Source of the DNA: Craspedostauros australis
Lineage: Eukaryota; Bacillariophyta; Bacillariophyceae; Mastogloiales; Achnanthaceae
Direction of reading: 5' to 3'
Length of the DNA: 64,000 bases
Assembly: GCA_026770025.1 (NCBI GenBank)
Contig: JAMXDE010000007.1
Location: 2,666,001-2,730,000 of the forward strand
Shown piece by piece: positions 1 through 11,146 of the stretch. The position numbers and the translations under genes are program-made. Numbering within the stretch: the first letter of the stretch is position 1; each line of letters begins with the position of its first letter. The notes below the pieces were generated by a model. It searched no databases, was not told the DNA's origin, and saw nothing but the letters and a program-made list of their open reading frames with translations.

Positions 1-22
1 AATCACTGACAGACCAACGGTC

Positions 23-3000
23 ATGACCAACATGAGGGAGATCCGACGATCGATATCGTCCGCGCATAGCGTACACAGCGCACACAGCATGAAGAGCCCC
101 ACCGGAAAACCCATCCGAAGATCCATGAGCGCCATCGCCGCCGGGATGCGAGGGAATGCAGATGCTCTGCGGACGAGGGTCTCGAAAGGACGAAGATCAT
201 CGGTCTCAGACGATGCGACGATCGCGACAACATTCTCCACTGACGAAGGTTCGCCCGGGTGGAGCAGCAACAATTCTTTCGCCGGGGATTTCAGAGAGAA
301 GAGGCGTTCTGGCAAGGGCCGGTTATCGATGTCCAGCCATCATGGTCTGGGTTCCGGAGGTCACGAAGCGATGCAGTTGCAATCGTCCAAGCATACGCAA
401 GCCAGACTCGACGAGTTGGAGATCACAAAACTGCGATTCGAGGCCAATCGGCTGTATGGCCGCGATGAGGAGATACAGGATGTGCTCAGCGGGAACTTCC
501 CAAAACCCGTGGTTCAACCGAGTGCAAGCATCGAAGACGTTGGTACCGGCCATGATGTGAACAATGCCAACGACACTACCAACAGCACTGCCGCCGTCAC
601 AGCGGCCACTACTGGCAACCAGAATGACAACCAAATCAGCAACACGAAGAACATGGTCTACATCTCAGGAGCGCCAGGCATCGGCAAGTCTGTCTTTGCG
701 AGGCAGGTCATCCATGAACTCCTCAAGGAGACTCGCAGGCGGCGCCGCAACTCGAAGGTAAACACTGCGTTCGTGTGCTCATCACACGGCAAATTCGATT
801 CCCAGCATTCGCATGCAGATCCATACTCGGCGATATCACAGGTCTTGCAGAATCTGTGGGGGCAGATAGCGGGGAGCAAGGATTCGGATAGTCCGACCTC
901 CGTTGGCTCCACCGAGACCAAGACGGGTGGCCATGGGATGGGCCATCGCAGAAGCCGGGGATCTGGAGACTCGGATGCCAAGTCTGTCTCAACCCTGGGA
1001 TCGAAGACTCACTATCAACAAAGCAAGAGGGCCATCTTCTCCAACATACACAAGGACATTCACAAAGAGATGGGAATCAACGAGCGATCCATCCTATCGA
1101 CCATCATCCCAGCCCTGCAGCCGCAAACGAAATCGCTGGTTCGATCATCATCCGTCTCATCCCTCCGCCAGCAATTCCGACAGAATCAACAGCAATCACA
1201 AAGGCAAATGAAAGATGTCAACTTCTCGGAGGATCAATTCAAGCTCATCGTGCGGCAACTCCTTCGCATCGTCACCAGGCATGTCGCCCTCCTCGTCTGC
1301 GTCATCGACGACTTGCAGTGGGCGGACACAGCGTCGCTGGATCTGCTGGCCTCGATCTTCCAGGACAACGACCTTCATCGCTTCGTCGTCCTCGGGACGT
1401 ACCGAAGCAACGAGCCGTCGGCGCTGCTGCAAGCATCCATGCAGAACATGGACAAGTTATCTCGCCTCAATCACAATGTCGTGGTGAAGCACGTTAGCCT
1501 GCAGAACCTAACAGTGGACCAGGTTTACACGATGCTCGATGACGTGCTCATGTCAGCCTCATCATCACACACGCCTCCAAGACTAGCATCAACATTGCCA
1601 TTGCAATCATCCAACCATACTTTATCTCTTGACGACTCCGAAAGCGTTTCCGTCGCCCCGCTTGCTCCGCTGAGCCCGCTGGAACAACTCGCCCACTGCG
1701 TGCATGCCAAGACCAGCGGCAATCCGTTCTTCATCAAGCAGTTCTTGATGCATCTGGTGGAGAGGGATCTGCTGACGTTTCACCTCGGGCTGTTCACCTG
1801 GAAGTGGGACGTTCCGACCATCCAGCAGGAAACTTCGGCAACCGACAACGTCATCGACATCCTGCAGCGCAAGATGAGGGACATGCCGATGCACACTCAG
1901 CAGCTCTTGCCCGCCATGGCATCGCTTGGGAGCCACTTCTCGACTCACATCTTCCGGCAAATCGCAATATGGAAGGATCAGCTGGGCCTGTCGGAAGAGT
2001 TCACTCTGCCATCCTCCTCCTTCCATCACGACGCGGATGACAATGCCTCGTCCCACTCCTTCGCTTCTGATTCTCCGACGAAGGTTGGCACAGATGATCT
2101 CCTCATGTGCGAAGACTATGGCTTCGTCGAGAAGATATCACCGACGCAGTACAAATGGGTGCACGATCGAATCCGAGAGGCAGCCACCTTGCTGATCGAA
2201 TCGGAGCAGCTGATCCTGTTGCAGTTCCGCGTGGCGCAGCTTCTGATCGAGCATCTCGATCCGGTCGAGTTGGAGGAAGTCCTCTTCACAGTGGTGAACT
2301 TACTTAACACACAATCACACAAGATCCGACGATCCTCACCCGAGCGCATGGATGCGATCTACCTCAACCTCCGTGCAGGTGAAAAGGCAGCGGAGTCGTC
2401 AGCGTTCGCTCAAGCCGCGCAGTACCTGGACAAAGGCATCGCGTTGCTGCCGATCAACCACTGGCAGAGCCACACGGATCTGTCCTTGGAGCTCTACTCT
2501 CGCGCGGCCGAAGCCAACGTGTGCTGCGGGAATGGTGCCTCGGAGCACACCCAATGGCTGTGCCATGTCATCATCAACCAGCCTCGCGTGCAACTGTTGG
2601 ACAAGCAGGCGGCCTACAACGTCCTGCTCGTCAGCATGGAATCGCAAGACCGGATGGAGGATGGGATGAACCTCTGCCTCGACGTTCTGGCGAAGCTTGA
2701 TTGCAAGTTTCCGAAACGAATGATTCAGGCTCATGTGGTGATGGGTGCTATCAAGCTGATGCAAAAGCTGAGGTCTGTCAAGCCAGATGATCTGATGCAG
2801 CTCCCCAAGATGACGGACCAATCCAAGATCTGGGTCCTGAAGCTGATCGACAAGCTGACCACGTTCGCCTACTTTCTGGGTTCCGACCTTCAGGCCTTGG
2901 CCGTCTTTCAGGCATTCTGGCTGACACTGAAATGTGGGCTGAGCGACGAAGCGCCTCTCGTGATTGCTCAGATCGGCGTCACGTTGGCATGCCATCTAGG

Positions 3001-4188
3001 TGATACGGAGGGGGGCAAGCTGTACGCTGACTGCGCCATCTCCATGATCGAAGCCGGGGCATCCCCGCAGTTTGCATCGCGTGTATACTTCATCACCAAC
3101 GGATTGGTTCAACATTGGACTTGCATGGCGACACTGACTCGCAAGTTCCTCTGGAAAGGATACCAAGCCGGTCTCACTGTGGGGGATACGAACAACGCCC
3201 TCTTCTGCATATACATGTACCTGGAGTACGGTTGGAGGTCAGGTTCTTCCATATCCCAACTGGCACCCAATCTCCAGATGTACGCACGGCAGATGATCGA
3301 ATTCAACCTTCCGAAAATTCGAGATTACACCTGGATCACGTTGCACAATCTCACCGCGATGTCCGGGGATCACTCATACTTGGACGATGACGTCCCGTCT
3401 CTCCACGAACTACGAGCACATACCACCGATCATCATCAGGCGACAATCTCCCTTGCCGAGATGAATATCGCGTTCATGCTGGGTGATTACAGCACGCTGA
3501 TCAAGATCATGTACCGAAGCAAGATGCACCAAGGGAGCTTCCTGGTGTCCATGATGGGGCTGGTGGCATCCTACCAGCTGTACTTCTGCAACGCCATTGG
3601 CTGCATCTCTCGTTACTACGAAACGAAGACACGGAAGTACTTGCGGCTAGCAAGGGCGTTCACCAACAAGGTTCGGCGATGGGAGAAACAAGGTGTAAGT
3701 GCCCGGACCAGTATTGATGCGGCCATCGAATCAGCTTGCCTTGACGATGAATTTGCCATCGCATCCTGCGAATACAGCCGCGATCTTTTCTCACACTACT
3801 ATACGTCCACGATTCTGTTCGTCCCACACATCCATACCAATACACTCCACAGAACCCCAACCTACGCCACTGCGTTGATATCTTGAACGCCGAATGGGCC
3901 AGCTTGCGCAGAAAGAACGATGCCGTCGAGAAGCACTTCGACAGCGCAATTCTGCAAGCGGGCCGGTCCGGGGTCACACACCATCATGCGCTTGCGCACC
4001 AACGTGCTGGTGAGCATTACCTCCGACTCAAGGACATCACCAATGCGAAGTATCACATGGAGAAGGCCGTGGAGCTCTACGACGATTGGGGCGCCTTTGC
4101 GATCACGAAATCGCTGCGGAATCGTTTCCCAACTGCCCTGTCTCCCACAATGGAGACAGTCGTGCCGCAGAAGGGTATGGTCCTCTAG
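23..4188 (+). CDS. STAND/AAA_16 predicted ATPase with helical-repeat C-terminus, possibly 5'-partial
   Basis: Seen: two exons, 23-3694 and 3853-4188, with a 158-bp intron (donor GTAAGT after codon 1224, acceptor CCACAG), giving about 1,335 residues. A Ser/Arg-rich N-terminus is followed by YGRDEEI (about 145-151), Walker A GAPGIGKS (216-223), Walker B VIDDLQWAD (from about 427) and an SGNPFF motif. The rest is long helical, TPR-like sequence ending in RAGEHYLRLKD...YDDWGA. Known: this order matches the COG3899 predicted ATPases found inside large signalling proteins, where Ser/Thr kinase domains lie upstream or GAF and histidine kinase domains downstream. Inferred: a nucleotide-dependent switch/scaffold module. 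No kinase, GAF or cyclase domain is visible. The frame is open from ATG 23 back to base 2, so an upstream catalytic part may lie outside the window. The splice restores the family motif NPN..H; family assignment is firm, function is not. Confidence 0.8.
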
Positions 4189-4921
4189 AGGGAGAGGTGG
4201 AGAGAGACAGAGAGAGAGAGACATGTGAAATGTCCAGTCCCGCGCTTCTTGGCGTCCACATGATCCCCCAAAGGCACGCCATCACATGAAGAGGGTGCAC
4301 CAAGATTTACCAACAACGAATTAGTGATCTTCTTTTGAAATAGAGAAATATTCTATCATAGAAACACAGTAGAAGTTATCAACAAGCAGCCTGAGTGTAC
4401 GAGTGGAGCGATGCCCTCCGTCCTGGTTGGTGTGTGGCTCTCTCTCTCTCTCTCTCTCTTCGCACGTCCAAACAGGCAATCTGATCGATCTTCTTGTGGC
4501 CTCTCACAGCACACAACACAACTTCTTCTCCAGGTGGATCCCCTGCCATACGACTACAGAGCCATCCTTGTATGGCTTGGCGGTGTCGTTTCGGAGATCG
4601 GAAGGAGGCACCGCTGTTGTGGCTTGCGGCATCGTCGTTTCTTGTCGTTCTGCGAACGGTGACAGCCACCACTTCAACCACTTCCACAGATACCTTGATT
4701 CACGCTCGAAAATCAAAATGATCTCATTTTAACGTCAATATAACGGTATGTTAACGTTTCGGGAAGAGAATAACGGAGGAATTCTCGATCTGGGGCAGAG
4801 CGAGGGTCACTCTCCTTTGATGTCCTCCCCTCTCCATCCAAACAACGAGGGTGGCTGATTGTTGCCGACTGCTGTTGATGGCTTCATCTCCCTCCCGTGC
4901 TCTCATCAACCATGCGGATGC
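4189..4921. other. Intergenic, with purine/pyrimidine microsatellites
   Basis: No convincing gene. Holds a GA-rich tract at about 4186-4222 just after the ATPase stop and a (TC)n tract at about 4438-4459. The rest is presumably 3' UTR of the ATPase gene and promoter of the next gene. A TTG at 4859 opens the downstream frame but is not a plausible eukaryotic start. Confidence 0.6.
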
Positions 4922-6421
4922 ATGATGATGCAACGCACTCCATTGACAAGCAGCCAAGTCGGTGGCGCACAATCGGACAGAGCGCAATACTCCCTCCAAG
5001 GCAGCAGGAGGAGCGGCCTCACCAGTGCAGGCGATGACATAGCGCATGCAACAGCAACCACGAAGGCATCATCGCCGTCGTTGGATCATGCGCCGCGAGC
5101 AACAGCAACAGCGTGGCCAGTGCCATCAAGCATGAGTCCTCGGATGTGCGTGAAGCCCAGGTCCTTCTTCATGCGCATGGGCATCATCGCTTGCATCGTT
5201 GCCTTTTCCTTGTTGTCTGCTGCGCGAACAGTCACACTCCTCTCACCTCGATCATCGCGATCACCACAGTCACCACAGTCATCGACGATGTCAACCCACG
5301 CATCTTCAGCATCTGCCGAATTGGTCAGAGCGACAGAATCAACAGAACCAACCGCAGCACGCGCAGTGTCGAGCAGTCAGTCGAAGGCTTTCGCCGCACT
5401 GTATCAAGTTGATCCTACCAAGGGACCGGTCTGCGTCCAACGATTCTACGGGAGCAACTGCAATCGAATGATCAGCCTGGCAAAGGCCCTGGATCTAGCC
5501 AAAAAGATGTCCACCATGGTACGATTGGACGACGAATGGACGCAATGGTTCCTTCGATTCTTTGATCCGCATCCTCGCATCATCCTCAGCAACACGTTTG
5601 TCGTGTCGAATACCACCGCAGCTGCACCCTCGGAGCCAGGTCCCAAGCGTGCAAACGACCCGACCATACCGCAAGCATCCAGATGCATCAGGACAGTGGA
5701 AGGCAGAGAGCTGTATGCGGGGATAGGACTACCACCAGCGGCGATCCATCGCGGTTCCCGTGTCCCCATACTGGACCAGCTGGTTCCGAAACGATCCATT
5801 CGGGAAGAAGCAGAGCGACGTGTCCGAGAGCTGTACGCCGACATCCAGCAAGCACCATCCGCCACGGAAGAGCACAATCAAGAAGAAACAGCCGAAAGCC
5901 CATTGCAGTATCCATTCGTTTCTGTTCATCGTCGCTGGATGGACGGCGGATGCCTCGAAGTCGCAAACAGACGCAAGCATCATTTCGACAAGTGCACTGC
6001 ATCCACATTGATAGCAGCATGCGAGTACGCATACGACACCGTGCTTCATACAATCAGCAAAGAGCCGTCGCCATCGTTCTCAACTCAAATGCAAATGCAA
6101 GCGAACGGTCCAGCACGAGCCACCACAGATGGTTCAATTGCACATCCGACTGCAGGCAACTCTGCTCCTCCACGCATCGTTCTGTTTACGGATGGCCAGA
6201 ATGAAGCCTTCGACAGCACCTTCCCGATCCGGGACACGAGCGAGTTCCCTTTGCAACTGTGGATGATGACGCTGTCGCAGCAGCATTTCGGCAACCCATT
6301 GAGCACGGTGGACATTGTCGTGCGGCATTGGCGGCATCATCGCATTGAGCAATACGAAAATGGCATGCCACCCACAGGCGATGGCATGCATCCCGTCGAG
6401 TGCAATCCATCGTGGACATGA
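4922..6421 (+). CDS. Type II membrane protein, putative fucosyltransferase-like glycosyltransferase
   Basis: Single exon of 499 residues from the ATG at 4922, the first in-frame ATG. Seen: a cytosolic-type tail of about 85 residues rich in Ser/Ala/Arg, one hydrophobic segment at about 86-107 (MGIIACIVAFSLLSAA), a Ser/Thr-rich stem, then a globular part with GPVCVQRFYGSNCNRM, LDDEWTQWFLRFFDP, VSVHRRWMDGGC (about 330-340) and RIVLFTDGQ. Known: type II topology with a stem is typical of Golgi glycosyltransferases. A Gly/Asn/Arg-rich N-terminal loop, a central His-x-Arg-like motif and a late strand-Asp-Gly motif recall O-fucosyltransferase/FUT8-like folds. Inferred: a Golgi sugar transferase, family uncertain. 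Alternative: a lineage-specific membrane protein of unknown role. It converges on the FakA-like gene with a 366-bp gap. Confidence 0.6.
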   Translation: MMMQRTPLTSSQVGGAQSDRAQYSLQGSRRSGLTSAGDDIAHATATTKASSPSLDHAPRATATAWPVPSSMSPRMCVKPRSFFMRMGIIACIVAFSLLSAARTVTLLSPRSSRSPQSPQSSTMSTHASSASAELVRATESTEPTAARAVSSSQSKAFAALYQVDPTKGPVCVQRFYGSNCNRMISLAKALDLAKKMSTMVRLDDEWTQWFLRFFDPHPRIILSNTFVVSNTTAAAPSEPGPKRANDPTIPQASRCIRTVEGRELYAGIGLPPAAIHRGSRVPILDQLVPKRSIREEAERRVRELYADIQQAPSATEEHNQEETAESPLQYPFVSVHRRWMDGGCLEVANRRKHHFDKCTASTLIAACEYAYDTVLHTISKEPSPSFSTQMQMQANGPARATTDGSIAHPTAGNSAPPRIVLFTDGQNEAFDSTFPIRDTSEFPLQLWMMTLSQQHFGNPLSTVDIVVRHWRHHRIEQYENGMPPTGDGMHPVECNPSWT

Positions 6422-6787
6422 CTATTCTTCATACTCCACTCGAATGCCAAATTGGAGAACGAGGTAATCGTCGTTAAAATAGAGCTGTTGCCAGACTGGG
6501 AATTGGACATGCAGCACAGGTCCAGAATTTATGTGCCTAATTGCACAATTGCAGTCGCTAACCTCGTCTGCTATTTGAACATGTACACAGACGTTGGTTC
6601 TCTTTGGCGTTGGCATGCACTGCCTGTGCACAACTTCTTCACCTCAGCATCTACAAATGTCGCCCCTGAGCGACAAGATATGAGTACGGTGCAGTCGGTA
6701 CATATCTGTTCTTATTCACTTTCGTGCGCACTCGTATGATGTCGTAAGCTGTCGTGTGCTACTATATGCTCATGCCAATCGTAGTAT
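6422..6787. other. Convergent intergenic region
   Basis: 366 bp between two convergent stop codons. Nothing recognisable beyond AT-richer presumed 3' UTR sequence. Confidence 0.6.
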
Positions 6788-9659
6788 CTACAGATCCACC
6801 ACCTTGTACAGCAGGGTCATCTCGCCCCAGCTCCCCGTTGCTGCTGCCATGAGGTTGGCGTTGAACGACGTGCCTTCCCCAACAATGGGAACGCCGGCCG
6901 CCCGCAGTTTCGCTTCCAATTTTTGGCCCAAATCCGGCCGTCCAACGCAGGTGATCATGACGTCGGCCAAAGCCTGACCAGGCTTCAAGGTTGCCTTGAT
7001 GCGTGCCACTTCCATGTTCTCCATGTCTTCCAATGTGGGAGCGTTGCCCAACAGGTTCATCAAGTGCCCGGCGCGCTTGAGGTTGCTCCATGGTTCGCCT
7101 TCACGGATCTTGGGGGCGAGGCCGAAGCTGAAGAACTCGCCATCGTTGACGGTGAATCCCTCTGGGAAGAGACCTGGGCGCCACATCACGAGCTTGCGGA
7201 CCGTGACGGAGGAGCAGAAGGAGCAGAAGAAGAAGTTGCGCGCCGCGAGCTCATCGACGCTCTGGTAGGCTTCGTCGATCGACATACCTTCTCGTGCGCA
7301 GCGCATGGCCTCGCGCAGCAATGGCCCCTCGTACACGGCCCAACCATGGAATAGCACCCTCACCATGCCCTGTTGCTCTGGTGAAAGCATCGCAACGGCC
7401 TGCATGATGTTGCGTCCAAGGGCGCTGACCCGCTTGTCCTGACTCATGGCGAGAATCAGCACTGGCTTGCCCTTGCTCAATGCGCTCAGCAATTCGATCT
7501 TGATTTGCATCGGGTTAGATGCGGCGGTCGTGTACCGTGTGGCTGTCTCCTTGTGACGCTGAGCGTTCAGCGCGACGCAGGTTTCGGAATCAGTGGCGTA
7601 TCGCGCGTCGATCGGTTCCTGCGTGTTGCCCGGCACCAAGAACACGGGAAGCGTCACAAGATCCTTGGACCGATCCTTTGGAGGCAGGACGATGGAACAC
7701 AATCCAGCGATGGAAAACTTGGCATCGGACAGATCCAGTTTCTCCTCGTCCTTCTCATGTGCGTTGTCACGCATGTCGTACATATCCTCCACCTTTTCCT
7801 TCCGAAGTTCCTCTTCACGGCTGAATTGGCGGACGCGGTCAAAGATCTTCTGTGGGTCATTGGAATGGATATGAAGCTTGACCATCTGGCCACCATCCCT
7901 TGCCGGCGCGCAGACGCAAGCAACAGAATCACCGCACTCGGCTGCGTCGTCGCCTGTGACGCAGCAGAGCACGTCGGACTTGGTGGCACCGTCCTTGAGA
8001 AGGACGACCGCCTCGGTGCAGTAGCGGTACTTCGAGTCGCACACGGTGTGATCCACGTGCTGCTGCGGTTCATCTGCCTTGGTGGGTGCCGCGGTTTGGA
8101 AGAGCTGTGGGTTGCTGGCCTCCGGCAGCTCGTCCTTGCACGCCAACCACATGCCATCGACGAAGTACACAAATCCCTGCGCGCCGGAGTCCACGACGCC
8201 CGCCTTCTCGAGCACCTTCACACCATCCACGATGAGCTGATCCGGTGTCTTGGCAAGTTCCACGTTGGCCTTCGCCTGCCATGTCTCGATGAGTTGCTTG
8301 AGGCTCGCGTAAGATCCACCTGCATTGTTGGTGAGCTGACAGCAATCGCGGCACACGCTCAGCAAGGTGCCCTCGACTGGGTTCGGCACGGCCTCGTCCA
8401 TCTGCTGACCTGCCTTCTCGAGGCATGCTGCGAACTCATCGATGGTGAGGCTCTCTGCGTCGGAATCTTGTGCCGCGTTGGACTTTTGGGCCGTCGCGGC
8501 CTTGACCTGTTCCGCGAGAGACACGAAAAAGTGACTGAGGATGGTGCCCGAATTTCCCTGTCCGTTGAGCAGCACGTCGGCGGCCATGTTGGAGACGACC
8601 GCCAAGATGTCGTCGGATGGGTGCAAAACGAGATTGCGGGTTGGCAACTTGAGGCATACCTTCATGTTGGCGCCGGTATCCTGTGTGTACGTGAATGTGG
8701 AAATGAAGGGAAGGGAAGGAAAGGAAAGGAAAATGCAATAATGGCGTGTGTAAGCGCGCTGAGAGGAAGTGGAAGACGAACGTGGATGGATGCCAGCATA
8801 CAACACAGCGCGGCAAAGCAACATGACCATCAACATCAGTTCCATCGCCAGAGATCCAAGATAGGCATTTGCATTGGCGTCACATCGTGCAATTGTGCTG
8901 ATCATTGTTTTGGGAACTTACCCCATCGGGAATCGGGAAAACGTTGATCTTGTTGAGTTCCTCAATCTTGGACGCCATCTTGGCGAATCCGCTGACGAAG
9001 AGCTGCGTGAGGACCAGGCCATCGACGCGAGTGATGGATCCTGCATCCGCCAGATCCGCGAGCAGCGGGATGGACTGCAGCGTGGCTGGCTTGTTGATGC
9101 TCTGGCGTTTGAGGATGTAATCATCTGAGACGTTGCCGTCCTTGTCCAGCAAGGCGACGGAGGAGCGTCGGCGATTGAGGCTTGGTGGCCCCTGGTTATC
9201 GGACTTCTCCTCCGCGATGGCGGGTTGCGAGATGGTGGAGGAACGACGCTTGGCCGACTCCACGAGAGCGCTGACGGGCGCCTCGGTCTGCTGCTGGAAC
9301 CATCGCAGGGAGGATCTAGAGACGCGTCGCTTGGTGCCCACGAAGGATGCGCCGGATCCGGCGGTGGAGACGTTCTTGAGCGAATTGAGGAACTCCCGAT
9401 CCTCCTTGCTGAGCTCCGAGCGCTCGCTGTACTCGAACGGGATGTCGCTTTCGCTGTCCTCGTCGTCAGCGTTGTTGTTGTTGTTGGTGGTGGTAGTGGC
9501 GGTATCTTCGCCGTTGACTTGTTGGCTGATGCTGGCCCGAGCATCCGCCATGGCATCCATCAGTCGGATGTTGTCGGTGATGCTGATGCGCTGGCGGAAT
9601 TCGTTCTCGAAGACATCGGTGTTGGCTTTGGCGTTGGCGTTGGCGTTGTTGGAAGACAT
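6788..9659 (-). CDS. DhaL (DAK2)-DegV fusion protein, fatty acid kinase FakA/FakB-like
   Basis: Two exons on the minus strand, 9659-8922 and 8680-6788, with a 241-bp intron (donor GTAAGT, acceptor ACACAG), about 876 residues. Seen: a Ser-rich N-terminal extension (about 1-215); the DhaL start INVFPIPDG joined by the splice to DTGANM (about 238-252); GNSGT (about 288-292); VVDSGAQGF; a middle domain with YCTEAVVL, GDS and LHIHSNDP; and from about residue 500 a DegV-like part (TTAASNP, PVLILAMSQ, LFHGW). Known: FakA binds ATP and magnesium through the Asp residues of PDGDTG and phosphorylates fatty acids held by the DegV-fold protein FakB. Inferred: kinase and acyl carrier fused in one chain, acting on a fatty acid or other lipid. 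The metal-binding Asp residues are intact. No clear targeting peptide. Alternative: a dihydroxyacetone-kinase-type relative with another substrate. Confidence 0.82.
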
Positions 9660-9666
9660 GGTGGTG

Positions 9667-9704
<38 letters not shown>

Positions 9705-11146
9705 CGTGCTTAGATGCGTATGTGTGGTGTATGTGCTTGTATGTATTTGTACGATCTATGCTTGTTCGATGAGAGTCTTGAGTGGTTGTGTTGTGTTGTG
9801 TTGTGTTGTGTTGTTTTGTGTGTTACGTTGGTATCACGCGTGTTTTTGGTTGCTTTGGTTGTTTGGTTGTTTGGTTGTTTGGTTGGTCGGTTCGAGTTTG
9901 ATTTTATGAGGAGATGAGGCAACGAGATGGTGATCATCCCATCCCTATCCTACGTACCCGCACCAGTACCGTTGTGCTGAATGTCATCACCATCCACACC
10001 AGTCCCCAACCACACATCCACCGGTGCCAAGATTGGCACTGTCACTGACATCAATTCCGCGAAAGAGAAAGACACGCAAAGGAGCCGGTCACTCTCCAGA
10101 GAGAACAAATGGGAAAGACCGTGACATCGCCTCTGTGTCGCCTGAAGAGTACTGCGACTATCTTTTGATCATACGTGAGGCGAAACGGAATAAACAACAA
10201 GGCCACATGAAGATGTGTTGGTAGCCGGTGTCTGAGTCAAGTCATCTCTTTGGTAGCGGTGCATCCTTCGGACTCTTTGTTCGTGGTGTCGTCACCAAGG
10301 ACGCCACGACCAGATTCAGCAACAGGTGAATCTATTGTGGGTTGCGCGGTTTGGCTTTTCTCGTTTCATTTGATCGTTGTGTGACCAAATGGGAACAAGC
10401 GAAACTGAATTCGTGTCCCTGTTCCTCAATCGCAGATGTGAACGACTTTGATTCATCCGACCGCATAGACCCATGCGATTGAATCTCGGCCAATTTCTTC
10501 CGAATTGTTCGCCTCTTGTTTCTCCGAGCATTCGCCAAACATCGGTTCATTCTCACGATTTGTCAACCGTTCATGACTCGCGATTCGTGGGAAGATCGTC
10601 TATTCAATTTATTCATGTATTGTTATATTATTTGGTTCGCTCGCCAATTGATTGATGGGGCCTTTGAAATCAAAATTCAACTCGTTCCAACCAAGCAACG
10701 GAATCGCAACCGTCAACATGTGTGATGTCGGAGGCAACTCGCACACAATCACGATCGTTGCCCACCGACTGCCTCCGACACGAACTGTTCACGTTGGCAC
10801 CAAGACTATCACCAGTAAACCCGTCAACCAGAGGATTATTAGTCGTAAGACTAATTGTATTGGTAGCTGGACGAGCTTGAGTATTGCTGCGATTACTGCC
10901 GCACTCCACCAATACTCTACTCTACTCTACTCTGCCACCAAAGACAACGTTGCAGAACTCTTTCGGTGTGTTCCGCATTGCTTCGCACTGTGCCTCATGC
11001 AATCCATTGAGATTTCCAGGTATCTGCGCATTCTTCATCCTCATCCTCATCTTTGTTCGAGTTCTTTCGCGCCGAACCTGCATTTCATTGACAAGAATCA
11101 GGTCCATAGTCGCCATCCAATCGGTGTCACCAATCCTTCCACCAGC
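9660..11146. other. Divergent intergenic region with simple repeats
   Basis: About 1.5 kb between the divergent FakA-like and coiled-coil genes. Directly upstream of the minus-strand start lie (TTG)n at about 9668-9713, (TTGTG)n at about 9785-9814 and a TTTGG/GGTTG repeat at about 9848-9889 (plus-strand reading), which would be CAA/CA-rich 5' UTR or promoter of the FakA-like gene. The plus-strand frame of the coiled-coil gene stays open back to about 10655, but that stretch does not look coding. No other gene seen. Confidence 0.6.

Noticed and set aside
7505-8947. 480-residue open frame on the plus strand antisense to the FakA-like gene
   Set aside because: It mirrors the conserved DhaL-DegV coding exon, has no domain motifs, and is explained by GC3-biased codon use on the opposite strand.
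10655-11146. N-terminal extension of the coiled-coil protein
   Set aside because: In frame and open, but rich in Cys/His/Ile with no resemblance to the acidic protein that follows; likely promoter and 5' UTR.
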